From Symsagittifera roscoffensis (Eukaryota > Xenacoelomorpha > Acoela > Convolutidae), in contig NW_026970900.1 in the NCBI RefSeq assembly GCF_963678635.1, forward strand, positions 1 to 64,000: DNA of 64,000 bases, written 5' to 3'. The position numbers were made by a program, and so were the translations under genes. Shown one piece after another: positions 10,365 to 22,473 of the stretch. The notes beneath the pieces are model-generated. The model did not search any database. It was not told the DNA's origin and saw nothing but the letters and a program-made list of their open reading frames with translations. How positions within the stretch are numbered: position 1 is the stretch's first letter; each line of letters begins with the position of its first letter.

Positions 10365-12800
10365 AATAGGCTTCAGAGCATTAGCTCCAGGGAATTTCGT
10401 CCCTTTTACAGTCCATGTTTTATCTCAGTTTGTTGAAACATTGCAGTTTCCACATCTGCATAAGAGTTTCCATGTACATTTGTTGACTTCACTGTACATT
10501 TTTTTGAAGTATTTCTGATATATGTAGGTCAGAGTCGCTTTGCTTGGTCTAAGGCTAAACGTTGGGCAGGCTCGGATAAGACAGTTGTATAGATGTTTCA
10601 CTCGTCTGAAAAAATTGTCGTCCGTTCTTTGCAAGCGGCTTTTTGGGATTTGAAATTCGCCTCTTGATGACTGTCGGGTGATTTCGCATGATTCAGAAGG
10701 TTTTCGTTCCATTTCTACATCGTAACGATTTTCAAGCAGGGCTATTAGTATTAAAATGTCGTGCATTTCCATGTATAGGTTCAAAGGAAGAAGGTTCAGG
10801 TCCTTCAGTCTTTCAGTATAAGTTTTGCTTGTCCCCAAAATCCATTTTGTTGCTAACTTTTGAACTCGTTCGAGTTGTTCCATGTTCGATCTGCTAGGAG
10901 TCCATGCTTGGGATGCGTATGTTACTATGGGTACTACATACCCAGTATATGCGTTAAGCCTGGTGGTCACACTGCTTTTCATAGTCAGACTTCGTTTAAT
11001 CTGGAAGAGAGCACTAATTGCTTTGGATGTCCGACGAGAGCAATTTTCGTTCCATGTGAGCTTGTTGGACACAATCAGTCCTAGGTCACGCTGTGAGTTT
11101 ACTGAGGAAAGATTTTTGTTCAGGAGACTAGCTTTTAAATCATCTTTGATGCCGAGGAGCGTTGATTTTTTGATGTTGGGTTGCATTTTGTTTTCATGTA
11201 GCCATTTCTCTTTTTCAGAGTTGCAGTGTCAAGGGAAGTTTGATTTAGTAGAATGGCCTTAAAGTCATCTGCGTACCCAAAACTGTCTGTGTCATTCATG
11301 GTTTTAAGTAGATCGTTTATGAAAAGTAAGAACAGCAGCGGTCCCAGAATTGAACCTTGCGGAACTCCACTGGTGACTTCTTTTAGGGTTGAGCTACAGT
11401 CTTCAATCTTAACGCATTGCTTTCTGTTGTTGAGGTATGAATATATCAGTGACAGCAATTTCATGCCAATTCCAAAAATTTTGATCGTCGTAAGCAGAAT
11501 ATCATGAGGTACAGTGTCGAATGCCATGGCAAAATCCAAGTATAGAACTGCAAGTTCTTGTACATCCTGTTGATCGTTCAATTCGTATATTCGGTCAAGA
11601 AATAGAAGAAGTTGAATTGTTGCGGATCTACGCTTTCGAAATCCATGTTGACTTTCATGTAATCTGTATTTCACTTTAGTATAGAGTTTGTCAAATATTA
11701 TTTTTTCAAGCAATTTTGAGCAGCAGCAGAGTAGGCTGATTGGTCTATAGCAACTAACATCGGTCTTACTTCCTTCCTTGAAAACAGGGGTTACTTCACT
11801 ATTTTTCCATATTTCAGGAAAAATTCCTTTGTTAAGGCAGGTTTAAAATTGAAGGGTAAGTGATTTGCTTAGAGTTTTGTGACATGATTTCAAAATGAGA
11901 TTGCCAATGTTGTCGTGTCCCATTGATTTATTGACATTAAGTTGCCTCATTATTTCGCTAACTTGACTTTGGTCAACAATAAATCTATTCAGCTCACCCT
12001 TTGGAAAGAGGATACCGGTTTGATGTTCTTTTGTGCCAAACACGCTGACGAAATAGTCATTGAATAATTCACATTTTTCTCTTTCATTTGATGATTCAGT
12101 GTTTCCGTCTTTGACCGTCGAAGGAATTGTTGGGGTCTTGCGTATGCATTTAAGGTATTTTTGAATTTTGCTGAAAGTTCTTCCTTCTAGGACGGTTTTT
12201 TCATATTCCGCTAGGTCATCTTCGGAAAACCTTTGAATATCTTTTTCAAGTTTTTTGATCTTTATTAGTCTTTCGAGACCTTGTTTTGGTTTTCTTTTCA
12301 TTGTTTGAAGTTTTTTGATGAGGTGGGAGGTGGCTGGCGTGATCCAGGGTTGTAACCTTGATCGATGCTCAGTTGTTCTAGGTACAAATTTTTCGATTTT
12401 TTCCCACAGCCATTCGTACCATTGTCGGATAATTTCGTTCACGTTACTGTAGCAGTACGGGATAAACGGTTCAGTTTCTATTGAAGAATTTAAGCTGTCC
12501 CAGTCTGCTCGTTTGAAAGCATATCAATGATTTGTTTTTTTTTTGGAAGGTTAATGCAGCTAAAGGCGGCAATTGTGGTGTAGAGTGGTTTGTGGTCAGA
12601 GAACTGACTAGTTAGTTTATCTCGAATATTCCTGTCGATTTGACATTGTAAAATTAATTCTGGATTGTCGCAAAGCAGCACGTCTAGTTGAGTTGGTGCA
12701 TGTTGTGAAAGATTTAGTTCAACTAATTTGTCCAGTAGTTGACTCTCGTATCTGTCAGATGAGAAGAGTGCTTCCCAGTATGATTGTGAGACATATTATT
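10321..12800 (-). mobile_element. Minus-strand LINE (LINE-3), nearly full RT with part of the endonuclease
   Basis: From right to left on the minus strand: the end of an APE endonuclease (12,490-12,770, with SDHKPLYTTI); the linker and RT start (11,843-12,442, with NVNKSMGHDNIGNLIL); the RT core (11,135-11,713, with HGFRKRRSATIQLLLFLD, SGVPQGSILGPLLFLLFIND and an intact YADD); and the C-terminal part (10,425-11,186), ending in a Cys-rich CTWKLLCRCGNC. The endonuclease is degenerate beyond about 12,770, so the 5' end is uncertain. The 3' end carries hairpins and a long (CTA)n tail. A few stops and frameshifts break it. It interrupts the plus-strand LINE at 10,320. Confidence 0.9.
10323..10364 (-). 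repeat. (CTA)n tail of LINE-3
   Basis: Fourteen TAG units on the plus strand are the tail of the minus-strand LINE. Just inside are stem-loops gagcattagctc (10,376-10,387) and agggaatttcgtccct (10,389-10,404), matching in arrangement the two at the end of LINE-2. Confidence 0.8.
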
Positions 12801-13007
12801 GTTCGCCGCTATCATCAAGAACCAACTACGACTTCGACTGGTCCCAACATATCTTGTTCAACAATGATCATGGATATTCCACCCGGTATACTGCTTCTTG
12901 TTGATTCCATGGGCCAAAACTTCGTCTCTCCAAATCAAATGTTCTGGGTGCGATGTGAGCGCCTCGCCAATCACCTGAGTCATTCAGTTGAAAACGTTCC
13001 GATATCT
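12801..13007. other. Unassigned junction stretch
   Basis: This lies between the decayed 5' end of LINE-3 and the point where the left arm resumes. A forward frame is open (through LLLVDSMGQNFVSPNQMFW), but it does not look like the missing 3' part of the plus-strand LINE. It may be a leftover of that LINE or filler from the insertion. Confidence 0.3.
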
Positions 13008-14270
13008 ACTTTTTTTATACTGAAGGAGGCTCAACTCCTGAAAATCAGGATGGTACTTGTATCTGTTGGTTTTTGATGTCATCCACAGCTCCCTCTCCTG
13101 TCCCTCTCGATGTTAACTTCTAAATCTAGAAATGCAATCTTTACAAAATGAATTTGGTGTTCCAATAATGAACTATAAAGTAGGATGAACTCAATTGGCG
13201 GCTTGAACTGTTTTCTCATGGTCACCTGTGACCGTCCGCACAATATCATCAACTTAGCGGAAGAAAATTTTACCGAAAAGAAACTTTTACAATGTCAGAC
13301 CGTTTTATGTATTTTTCGAAAATCAGCGTCTGATATATCTCCGCATTCAACGTGATACGAGATCAAGCTTCCTTCACTTTCTACCAATTTTGGCCTGTAG
13401 ACAACCCTTTTGCTGCATTGAGGGGAAATTTCTCTTTAATTTTTTGTGGGTGACATCAATTTAGGATTTTCCAATTATAGTGCATGTTCACCTTTTTTGA
13501 GTCAAAGATTTGCTTGATTTGTGGACAGAGAGGCGCCCATTACTAATTTATCATTCTGAACAAACCACAAACAAAGTTTCATTGCCATTAAAATGCCCTC
13601 AACTGACGGTCGTTTTAGTAATTTTTTTACAGTCTTTCTCGCCATTGCCGCTAATTTTTCCGGCTCATATAACACTCTAACCGCTGTTTCAATTACTTTC
13701 TTGAGACAAACATTTGTTTATAAACTTTTAAAAACAACTGAAATTCATTTCTAAAATCAGAAATTTTTACATCAATATTGCGGCCCATGTTGACCTCTGA
13801 TAATTCTTTTTTCAATTCAGTGAGGTATGAACTTAAAAAGCCGGCGTTGTCAAATTTAAGGGATTGGTCGACGCAAGTACTCAGGTAAATTCAAAGGCTA
13901 TGAAATCGGAATGTCGAGATTGGTCATCAGATGGCTTGACTTACTGGATGCAGCCCCTGCATTGATGGTTCAAAAAAGAATGAGAAGTAAAGAAATTGTG
14001 CTTGGCACAAAAAAATATAAAATCAGTGGATAAATAACCATTGTTTTTGTTCTAACAACTGATGTTGGGGAGAAATTTTGCCTTCGGGTAGGCTTTTTTG
14101 AGGATTTTTTCTTCGAAAGCAAACACCACGAAAATACTTATAAAGGTCGAGTGATACACTATTATAGATTCCTTTCAGTCGTTCGAGATTCAACCAAAAG
14201 TTAAGCATTTCCAGAGAAAGCCTCATCGGCAAGAAAAAAAATACAAACCTTGTCGAAACTGCATGTCTAC
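13008..14270 (-). pseudogene. Penelope-like element, RT part, left arm
   Basis: This is the upstream half of the element whose nuclease end is at 4,440-4,986. On the minus strand, short pieces spread over several frames read DDIVRTVTGDHEK (near 13,246), then an HP-rich stretch, then text like KPTDTGTIL. That order, and the link to the GIY-YIG end, fit a Penelope-type RT. The tyrosine codon of the YADD box is a stop in this copy (near 13,255), unlike the right arm. The N-terminal part near 14,023-14,232 is open for 69 codons. Many further stops make it long dead. Confidence 0.7.
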
Positions 14271-14863
14271 TTTCGAGCGAACGAAGAAAGCGGTCAGGCT
14301 AATAAAACAACAGCAAATTTAACTAAAAACTTTTAAAAGTTAATTATAATTTTCCGCAGATTTTGAGCAAAGTGTAGATGAAAGCTTTTGCTAAGTCGAC
14401 CAAAAGATTAAAGATCAAGAAAATGACAACCATGTGTAAAAACTTCAAAATTTCTGACCAAATTAATCATACAACTTTAAATTATAATCATAATTAAACA
14501 AATTGAATTAATTTAAAATTTTTTAAAAGTTTTCCTATAATTTTCTGAGGTATTTATCAGTTTTATGTTCTCTTAACCGTTATAACTTTTGGTTTCGGGA
14601 TTATGAGCGTTATTTGAATTTAGTAGCCCTGTTTGTATATGGACCAAACAATTTAGTGTTAGTTCACTACTCATGAATTCTTTGCGAGTATCGATTTACC
14701 ATCCAGTGTGAGCATGACGTCTAGTGATTTTCCGTCTAGTCATAACTCTAGAGTGAGTATTTCAGGGGGTTGCCTATTTGGTCGTTAATCTCTGAATTCA
14801 GCTCAGCGGTTCCGCCTACCTCCTAGCTCATTTTTGCAAAGGCTAATTTCCTGGGGAATCTTC
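14271..14863. other. Non-coding inner part of the left arm
   Basis: This AT-rich sequence upstream of the Penelope-like RT matches 54,995-55,580 of the right arm in reverse. It may include the leader of that element. I see no gene. Confidence 0.5.
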
Positions 14864-15027
14864 TTTGCAATATCCATACCCTTGTGGCTAAATGTTGCAC
14901 TGTCTCGCCAATAGTGGTGGAACATCTTCCAATATTTATCAACTTATACATCAAATTGGATCTCAGTTCACGTGCAGAAGAAGTTTCATGGGATGGCAAG
15001 CAAATTTTGAAGTTCTTGGGTAAAAAT
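14864..15027 (-). mobile_element. Short Penelope-like fragment (GIY-YIG part)
   Basis: The right arm reads straight from gggaatc to attagtgcccgg, while the left arm has about 163 extra bases flanked by AATC on both sides. On the minus strand the insert reads FKICLPSHETSSARELRSN, then TTIGETVQHLATRV, which fits the linker and GIY-YIG domain of a Penelope-like element different from the one in the arms. It looks like a severely 5'-truncated retro-insertion with a 4-bp target duplication. Confidence 0.6.
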
Positions 15028-15068
15028 CATTAGTGCCCGGATATTTGTTCCCTTTGTGCAGCCTGTTG

Positions 15069-15259
15069 TGTCTACGACATTTGAACTTTATTCTTTGCCG
15101 AACCTACTTTTGCCACATTTTCGACATGAATATGCCGCCAAATTACTAAACTGAAAGACTCAAAACTCAAAAATCAAAAAAGAAATCATTTAAAAAGAAA
15201 CAACTAAACTACGATCTGAAATTGGAATCTTAATCAACCAAAACGTATTGCCATTGTCA
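15069..15259 (+). repeat. 5' LTR of the BEL/Pao element
   Basis: This 191-bp LTR runs from TGTCTACGAC to CATTGTCA. The sequence ttggcgcacaatag follows at once and is a plausible tRNA primer-binding site, with TGGCG as the first paired bases. Confidence 0.9.
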
Positions 15260-15540
15260 TTGGCGCACAATAGTTTTTAAAAAAAGAAACCGAAACCAAG
15301 GTTTTTTTTGTTTGAAAAATTAACGAACCCATCCTCATACTAACCAATCATATTGTTTACTTTTTTTTCTTTTTTTTTGGATTGTAAGTTCCAAAGAAAA
15401 AAAAAACTCAAAATCATTTTTTTTGTTACAATACAATTGCGAGGGTTCCATGTAATCAAAGGAATTACATATTGGCCATTTTACATTTTGTCTGACACGT
15501 CAAAACATGAATTAAGTTTAGGAGACATAGTCAATTAAAA

Positions 15541-18240
15541 ATGAATTCAACCTATGGTGCTGTTTTTAAAGTCATAGAAACAGACGTAGAAATTTTAGCA
15601 AAAGCAATTAACCAAGCCATAAGCGATTCCGACGAAGTACAGATCATCAACGATTTCGTAACGGAATTGAAGAGCTTGCTTGACGATGCCAATAACGAAG
15701 CAGTCAAGATAATACGCACCGGAACGGACCAGCAAGACTCAATCATTGAACGATTGAAAACTTTGAAAGTTTTGTACCGAACGATCAAACTACGATCAAA
15801 AAGATACGAGCGTACCCTCAACAACACTGCCACGTCTTCTTTAAACTCACATCACGAGTAGCCAATAACGTCTCGACGCCTTCAATAATACTGCAAGCCT
15901 TGGAAAATCTTCCCCTTCGACGCCAAACGGAAAGTTTAACCCGTAGTACCACTACACAAAACGTCACCATGGACCAGGACACCCCGGACGATTTGCCACA
16001 ATTTTCAGGATTGCCAGCAATCTTAAACGCTACTTCAAACCACAGATCAAAGTCCGCCCAGGACAATTCAGGACTCCTACTTCGCCCCGGATCTAACAGC
16101 GACGCCAATACCTTGGATCATCGCATTCATCAACAACAAACAGAAACTCTTGGAACTCAAACTGCCCATGGAACTCACCTCCATCCTCAGTCAAACCTCT
16201 CCTTGCAGCAGCCGAACGCCGACTTGTCACAAAGTTCAAACCTTCAGCCGAACCACCCAGAAGCTCAACTTCAAAGAACGACTATAGAATTGAACAAAGG
16301 AACTCAACTCCAAATTGACAGCAACAGTGGGACAAAGACCGAACTCAGAAGTTCAACTTCATGAAACGTCACCGCACTCCAACCCTGGAACTCAAATCCA
16401 AGTTTTCAATCAGCAGATGAACGCACCAGCAACCCGACAAAGAAATGTTTCAGCGCCAATATTTCTTCCGACAGCAACTTCAAAAGCAGCTCAGAGTCAA
16501 ATGATTGGACAGCAAATCACACACCCAATTCTTGCTCCCCAGACAGCTAGTCCCCCACATGGACTATACCAGCCTTCACGCCAACAACAGAACCAGCCTT
16601 CAAGCCAACAACAGAACCAGCCTTCAAGCCAACAACAGAGGACACATAATCCGAATAGCACCATTAGACCCATCTTGACGATTGGAAATCAGAATTCAAC
16701 CAATCATCCCCCCACCAACGTGTTCAGTGAACACCAGACGACAACTAAGGGTATCACAAACAACAACGGAGTACCGATACCTGCACAACCAGCACTACTG
16801 TCAACAAACCAAGGAGATCAACGAACAGCAACAAATTGGACCTCCAGCCAGCCGACCCTGACTCACCAATGTACACAACCTGCCATACGATCGTACCAGG
16901 AAGGATTTCTGGGAACCACGACAGCATACAACCCTACGAACATGCCGACATCATCAACAACAGCCTTCACTCATGCAGGTTGCAGGGGACCAACAGGAAC
17001 AACTCACCCAAATATCAACCGACCTCCCCCTCATCAACATGCAGTCCATCAACATGCAGCACATCAACATGCAGTACATCATCATGCAGCACATCAGAAC
17101 CAACCGACTTATTTTCCGATTCGGACCAACCTTCGAACAGCACCGATAGACCACAAAAATCATCACACGATCTCGAAGATATTCAGGAAAACAGTGCCCA
17201 TTGTCAAACCATTCATATTCGACGGAGAACCTGAACAATGGTTAGATTGGATAGGACTGTTCAACGCAACCATCAGCAGCACCGACATGACAAACTCGGA
17301 AAAGATGACACATCTGCAGAAACTTGTATCCGGAGATGCCAAATCTCTCATCCGAGGATATGGATGCAATGGAGCAATGTATGACGCAGCCCTTCAGCGA
17401 CTGGAAAAACGACTTTGGTAACCCGACGAAGATAGTTACATCCTTCCTTCGACTACTCGACGCCATCAGCGGCCCCAATCTACGACATACCAGAAGCTAC
17501 AAGGACTTCGCTAACTTCCTACAGACAATGTTCGATACATTCACGACACTTGGATTCCAGCACGATCTACACTCTACGACAAATGTCCAAACAGTTTTGT
17601 CAAAACTGCCTACCCCTTGCCGACTAGAATGGAATAGATACAATCTGCAATGCAACATCAGACAACCATCACTCATCGACCTCACCAATTGGTTCAACAT
17701 CTACGCCGAAGCATGCAGCGATTTGCCGAGCAACAGCAACAACAACAACAACACCACCAGAAACAGCAGCAGCAGCAGCAACAACTACAACAGCAGCAAC
17801 ACTCAAGGATCATCATCCAACGGTCACACCCACCAACATGGACCATCGGATCACCGCGCCAATCAGAACAACCGGAACCAGCAACGCAGCCAGTAGCAAC
17901 ATAAATCTGGACAAAAAGATCAACGACGAGATTTTTGCCCGGAGAAACGCAATTGCCAGTACCTTGGAAAATGCCAACACTTCATCGCAATGAACCCAAA
18001 GGACAGATTACAGCATGCCAGGGACCTACAACTATGTTTCAACTGCTTCAGCCCCCACAAGTTCGCCGACTGTCAATCAACGCAAACCTGCCGGACGGAC
18101 GGATGCAGTAAGAAACACCACACACTTCTGCACAACAGCAGCACCTACAACTCGAGGACACAGAGGGAGACAGCTAACCGGAACTCCAGACAACATGACG
18201 ACACCACCAACTGCAGCACCAGCATAAGCAGAAGGAAATC
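15541..18240 (+). pseudogene. Gag region of the BEL/Pao element
   Basis: It starts at an ATG 282 bases after the 5' LTR. The N-terminal piece is helical and charged. The middle is very rich in Gln, Asn, Thr and Pro, with short tandem peptide repeats (PSSQQQNQ three times; HQHA-type repeats at 17,034-17,096). Next comes the conserved Pao gag block, with FIFDGEPEQWLDWIGLFNAT and EKMTHLQKLVSGDAKSLI. The end has a Cys/His knuckle region, CFNCFSPHKFADC. This order matches BEL/Pao gag proteins. It is broken in several places. Confidence 0.85.
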
Positions 18241-19015
18241 GACTGGCCACATTCCGACCCTGTCAATAACGATCTCTCATGACAAACATAGAGTTCATGC
18301 CTATGCAATGCTTGATTGTGGAAGCAAACTGACATTGCTTAAATCATCAGTCGCCCCTCCAACTCAAACCAGATCTGTAATTAGACGACACCATCCAGCT
18401 AAACCAAGCACTGACATCATCAGACACAGCTTCTACAAAGATGACGATCGCGATTGGACCCTACAACCAGCAAAAGCAGCCATTTCAACTAAATGACATC
18501 GACGTCATAATGGATTGGAACCTTTCCCAATTCAACCCTGAACTCGTCAACTCCATCTGCCAAAGGAACGAGCCACTTCAACACATTCGGATAGCCACAC
18601 TGCCCTCGAAAAAAATCGGAATCATCAATGGATGTGATTTTGCCGAACTCGTGACACCTTCAGAAGTAATCCATTCAAAACAAAATGTGCCTATTGGATG
18701 GAAAACGCCACTTGGATGGTCTCTCTTTGGACGAGACAATGCAGCGACACCCAACGACATCAACACAATCAACTTCACGACAGACGATACACTGTCTCGC
18801 CATGTAGCTGAATGGATGAAAATGGACGCGGAAGGGATTTCAACTGACCAACGCAGCCTCTCAACAGACGACAAGGAAGCTCTCCGCATCTTGGAATCTT
18901 CAACAACCCGCTTGCCCAATGGACACTACGAAGTTGGAATGCTTCGAAAAGCGTGGACAACAACTGCCAAACAATAGATGGCTTGCCAAGAAGCAGCTCG
19001 ACAGCCTTCTCCAAC

Positions 19016-19117
19016 GACTGAAGAGAAACACCGAGATGGCACAGAAATATCAGGAGATCATCGACACCGACTTGCAGAAAGGTTTCATAGTCAAAGTTGA
19101 TGATTCCTATGAAGACT
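19016..19117 (+). repeat. Target-site duplication of LINE-4, left copy
   Basis: These 102 bases, starting gactgaagagaaacaccgag and ending tcctatgaagact, are repeated without a mismatch at 22,372-22,473, on either side of the LINE. They belong to the BEL RT. Confidence 0.9.
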
Positions 19118-22100
19118 TCTTCTTCTTCTTTTGTCATTTACGCCCCGTGAGGGGGCCTTGATTCCCAGTTTCCAGGACATGTGATCCTGTGTCTTGACTT
19201 GTTGTTTTTTGTCACCCAAGTACCGCATTCTTCGCATTGGATTCTGGCTCTCGTTCCGGCGAATCGTCCTGTGATAATGGTGTTGGTTACTTCTGGGGCT
19301 GTCGGGTGCTCTCCTCGACAGGTCCTTCGGTGTCTTGCCATGTTGCTCAATGACAAGGACTTCTGACACTTCGGACAGAACCCACCCTGACCTCCTTGGC
19401 ACGCCTTGAAGTGGTTTGTCAGAGCAGCCTGGTCCGAGAAACTGTCGTTGCACTTTGGACACTTGTAGTCCACTGACTCCCTTCTGTGTGCTTTTCTCTC
19501 GTGATTCGTCCGTCCTCCTTTTGATGCGCACTTCTTGTCGCATCCGTCCCAGCGGCAAGGCCAACCGCTGTCACTTATTCTCTCTCGATTCCATTGTGAG
19601 CGGGCCGGTTTTTCCGATCCTCTGTGCCAGTTGCACATTTACGTCTCCCAGTTTTTGAGGAACGTCCTGCGATCTGTAACGGTCTTCTTCCATCGTTTCC
19701 GGCATTGGTGAGGTTCTCGCTGTTGTCGTCTTCATGTCCCGCTTCTTTCAGCAGTCTGCGCCAGTACTGGATGGTGTTGCCTCGCGAGTTCCCACTGCGT
19801 GTCCTCTCCATGTCCCAGGATCCGAGGACGGCTTTCTTCACAATCCTCTCAACCGACATTCTGAGAACGTGGCCCATTCGCTCTAATGCTCTGCACTCGA
19901 TCTTGGTCCTTATCGATTCAATATTCAGCTGTCTGCGGATCTCGTAGCTGTTGACTCCTTCATTCTGCATCCTGGTCAGTGTGAGAGGTTTTCCATTGTT
20001 CCACACAAACCTGTAGGCTCTGTCTGCAACGCTCTGGAACTTCTGGATGTCGGTCGGTGTCCATGCTCTAACGCTACAGTCGAACAGGAGAGTGGACTCC
20101 ACTACGGCTTGGACCACCAATGCTCTGGTGCGCTTGGAGAGGCTCGAATTCCAGAGCCATTGCTTCACTCTGCTCCACGCGTGGTACCCTCCCTTGATCC
20201 CGGCTCCTCGGTCTTCTCGTTTCCCGATGAGGGTTCTCAGCATTCTAGTCTTCTGGGCGCTGGTTGTTGCAAAAGTGATGGACTCTTCTTTGCCGTCGTG
20301 GCATTTCTCTTCAAACTCCATCATTTTCTTCTTGATCACCTCTTTCCCTGTGACGAGCTCTTTGGTCCAACCAAGTAGAGAGGTGTCGTCTGCGAACAAC
20401 GAGTCCTCCAGGATGAAATTACACTTGTTGCTGCTACGCAATGCTCTGGGTGCTTCTCTCGGTGGGAGGCTGCCTCCTGGTGTCCACCTCCAGGTGAGAC
20501 CGCACTCTTGGCCTCTCTCCGACGCCTCCTTTCTCCGTTCTCTTTCAGCTCTTCTTATTGCTTCGGCATGGTATACGTTGAAGAGGATAGGTGATGTTGC
20601 GCACCCCTCTCTGAGTCCTCTGGCGGGAGCCCAATCATCGCTGAGACCTTCCTTACCTTTCACCCGGTATCACGTTTCTTCATGGAGACCTTTCAGCAGG
20701 TCGAGCACCTTGTCCGTCATGCCAAATCTGGCTAACATACCGCACAGAAGGGGTTTGTTGGTGCGAGGGTAAGCCTTAGTGATGTCTAGGAGGACAGCCC
20801 CTGGCCGGTTCTCGTTGCACTCGTCTGTCATCCCGTGCACTCTTCTTGTTTCATCTTCCATCCGGATAATGGTCTGCGTTGAGTCAGCCGTAGACCTTCC
20901 ACCACGGAAACCGTTCTGGTTCTCATCCAGAACGCCAATGGTTTCTGCCCATGTCCGGAGTCTCGTCGCGAAGATCCGTGCGATCAGTCTGCTTGCCAGT
21001 GGTAACAGGCACACTCCACTGTAGTTGCCCAGGTCGTTTTTGGGACCTTTCTTGTGCAGGGGAATGACTCAGCCTTCCTTTATTTCTTCTGGCCAGTCCT
21101 CCGGCTTCACGTCTATCAACCGCACAATCATCCTGTGGAGCTGCTGCTTAATTGGTTTGCTGGCCAACTTTACTGCTAGCATCCGAACACCGTCGTTCCC
21201 TGGTGCTCCATCCCTCATCTTGGCCAACTCCGTTTCAAACTCCCTCCACGTGACCACTCTCTCCAGTTCAATGCCCGCTTCCAGTGCTTTCTGGTCGGTG
21301 CGCTCGTGGATCTCTTCCAGGGTCTTAACGATCTCGTCTCGTCCTCTTTCGTATCTGTTCTCTGATACTTTCATAAAGTGACTTCGGAACTCTTCGGGGC
21401 TGAAGGTTTCGTCCTCAAAAGTGCAGTTGTCTCTGATTCCAATACGCTTCAGGGTCTTGTACAGCGTCCCGATGTCCCCTTGGAGTTCTGCCTTCCTCGC
21501 GTCTTCGACAATTTCCATCCACCACTCTTCTTCCCACCGTTTCTTCGCTTTTTTGTAGTCTTTCCTGACCGTCTTCCGCTCTTCTCTCGCTGTCAGGATG
21601 TTGTTGTTCATTTCCTGGGTAAGTTGAGAGATAAGGTTCTGAAAGTTGTCGATCTCTTCCAGGTGAGTATCTAGCCACGGGCTCAAGTTTCGTTTCGCTT
21701 AGGACCCACAGGCTAGATTTCCCGCTTTCTCAAACAGCTTCATTGCGTCGTTCCAGTCTTCCACTGAATCCTCCGGGTTCTCGATTTTTTCTTGGAATTT
21801 CGCTGCCACTTCTTGGATCTTCAGCTTGTCCCAATCCACAGTCCGTCTGCACTGGACCTTCGTCGAACCGTGGTGGCGCTTCTTCTTCTCTTCCAGAGTG
21901 CAGGTCATCCTCTTCGCCCGGTGGTCGCTCAGTTTGTTCACTCCCAACGTGCTGACGTTGATGACTCTTCGGCTTCTCTCCTTCTGCTTAACCAGAAAGC
22001 CGTCTAGCTCGTGCCAGCTTCTTGTGTTGGAAGAACGAGTTCACCCACGCTAACGGGTTGGCGTGGCACCACTCGATCAGGTCCACTCCTGCAGTATTCG

Positions 22101-22371
22101 TCTTGCCCAGCCCGAACTTCCCTGCGACTGTGTCTCTGTTCCGTTCTCTGGTGTCCCCCACGCTGGAGTTGAAGTCTCCGCCGATCACCAAGAGGTTCTT
22201 GGTTATCATCATATCTTCCAGTTCCTCTCTGTATCTGGCGAAATCGTCCGTTTGTCCTTCCCACAGAGGTTGGTACGTGGCCACGAACCTCACTCCGCTC
22301 ATATCCACTGCCGTGTTTCTGTCGCCACACTGTCTCTTGTATCCTTGTTCCTTCCACTCCACCGCCCACAG
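19117..22371 (-). mobile_element. LINE with C-terminal zinc fingers (LINE-4) inside the BEL RT
   Basis: On the minus strand, right to left: most of an APE endonuclease (21,988-22,398; MMITKNLLVIGGDFNSS), a linker with KLSDHRAKR (21,699-21,947), then a long RT. Blocks there are GFRGGRSTADSTQTIIRMED, LREGCATSPILFNVYHAEA and an intact FADD (SLFADDTSLLGW). After the RT come C2H2-like fingers (19,138-19,638; CPKCNDSFSDQAALTNHFKAC and CPKCQKSLSLSNMARHRRTC). It is 5'-truncated, missing the start of the endonuclease. In-frame stops lie near 20,670, 21,069 and 21,699, with frameshifts near 21,995 and 19,600. The 3' end has a short GAA-rich tail. RTE-like or a related APE clade; the exact clade is unsure. 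Confidence 0.9.
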
Positions 22372-22473
22372 GACTGAAGAGAAACACCGAGATGGCACAG
22401 AAATATCAGGAGATCATCGACACCGACTTGCAGAAAGGTTTCATAGTCAAAGTTGATGATTCCTATGAAGACT
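22372..22473 (+). repeat. Target-site duplication of LINE-4, right copy
   Basis: This is an exact copy of 19,016-19,117, after which the BEL RT continues. About 102 bp is very long for a LINE target duplication, where 5-20 bp is usual. Confidence 0.9.

Larger units (their letters stand above)
4987..13007 (+). mobile_element. LINE nest inserted in the left-arm Penelope-like element
   Basis: The right arm reads straight across this place, while the left arm has about 8 kb extra. The insertion is a plus-strand LINE (pieces at about 4,987-6,916 and 8,690-10,320) cut by two minus-strand LINEs (6,917-8,689 and about 10,321-12,800). A last stretch to 13,007 is unassigned. The nesting gives an order: inverted arms first, plus-strand LINE next, minus-strand LINEs last. 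Confidence 0.8.

Noticed and set aside
20047-20772. 241-codon plus-strand frame
   Set aside because: It is a shadow of the LINE-4 RT, which has clear RT blocks on the other strand.
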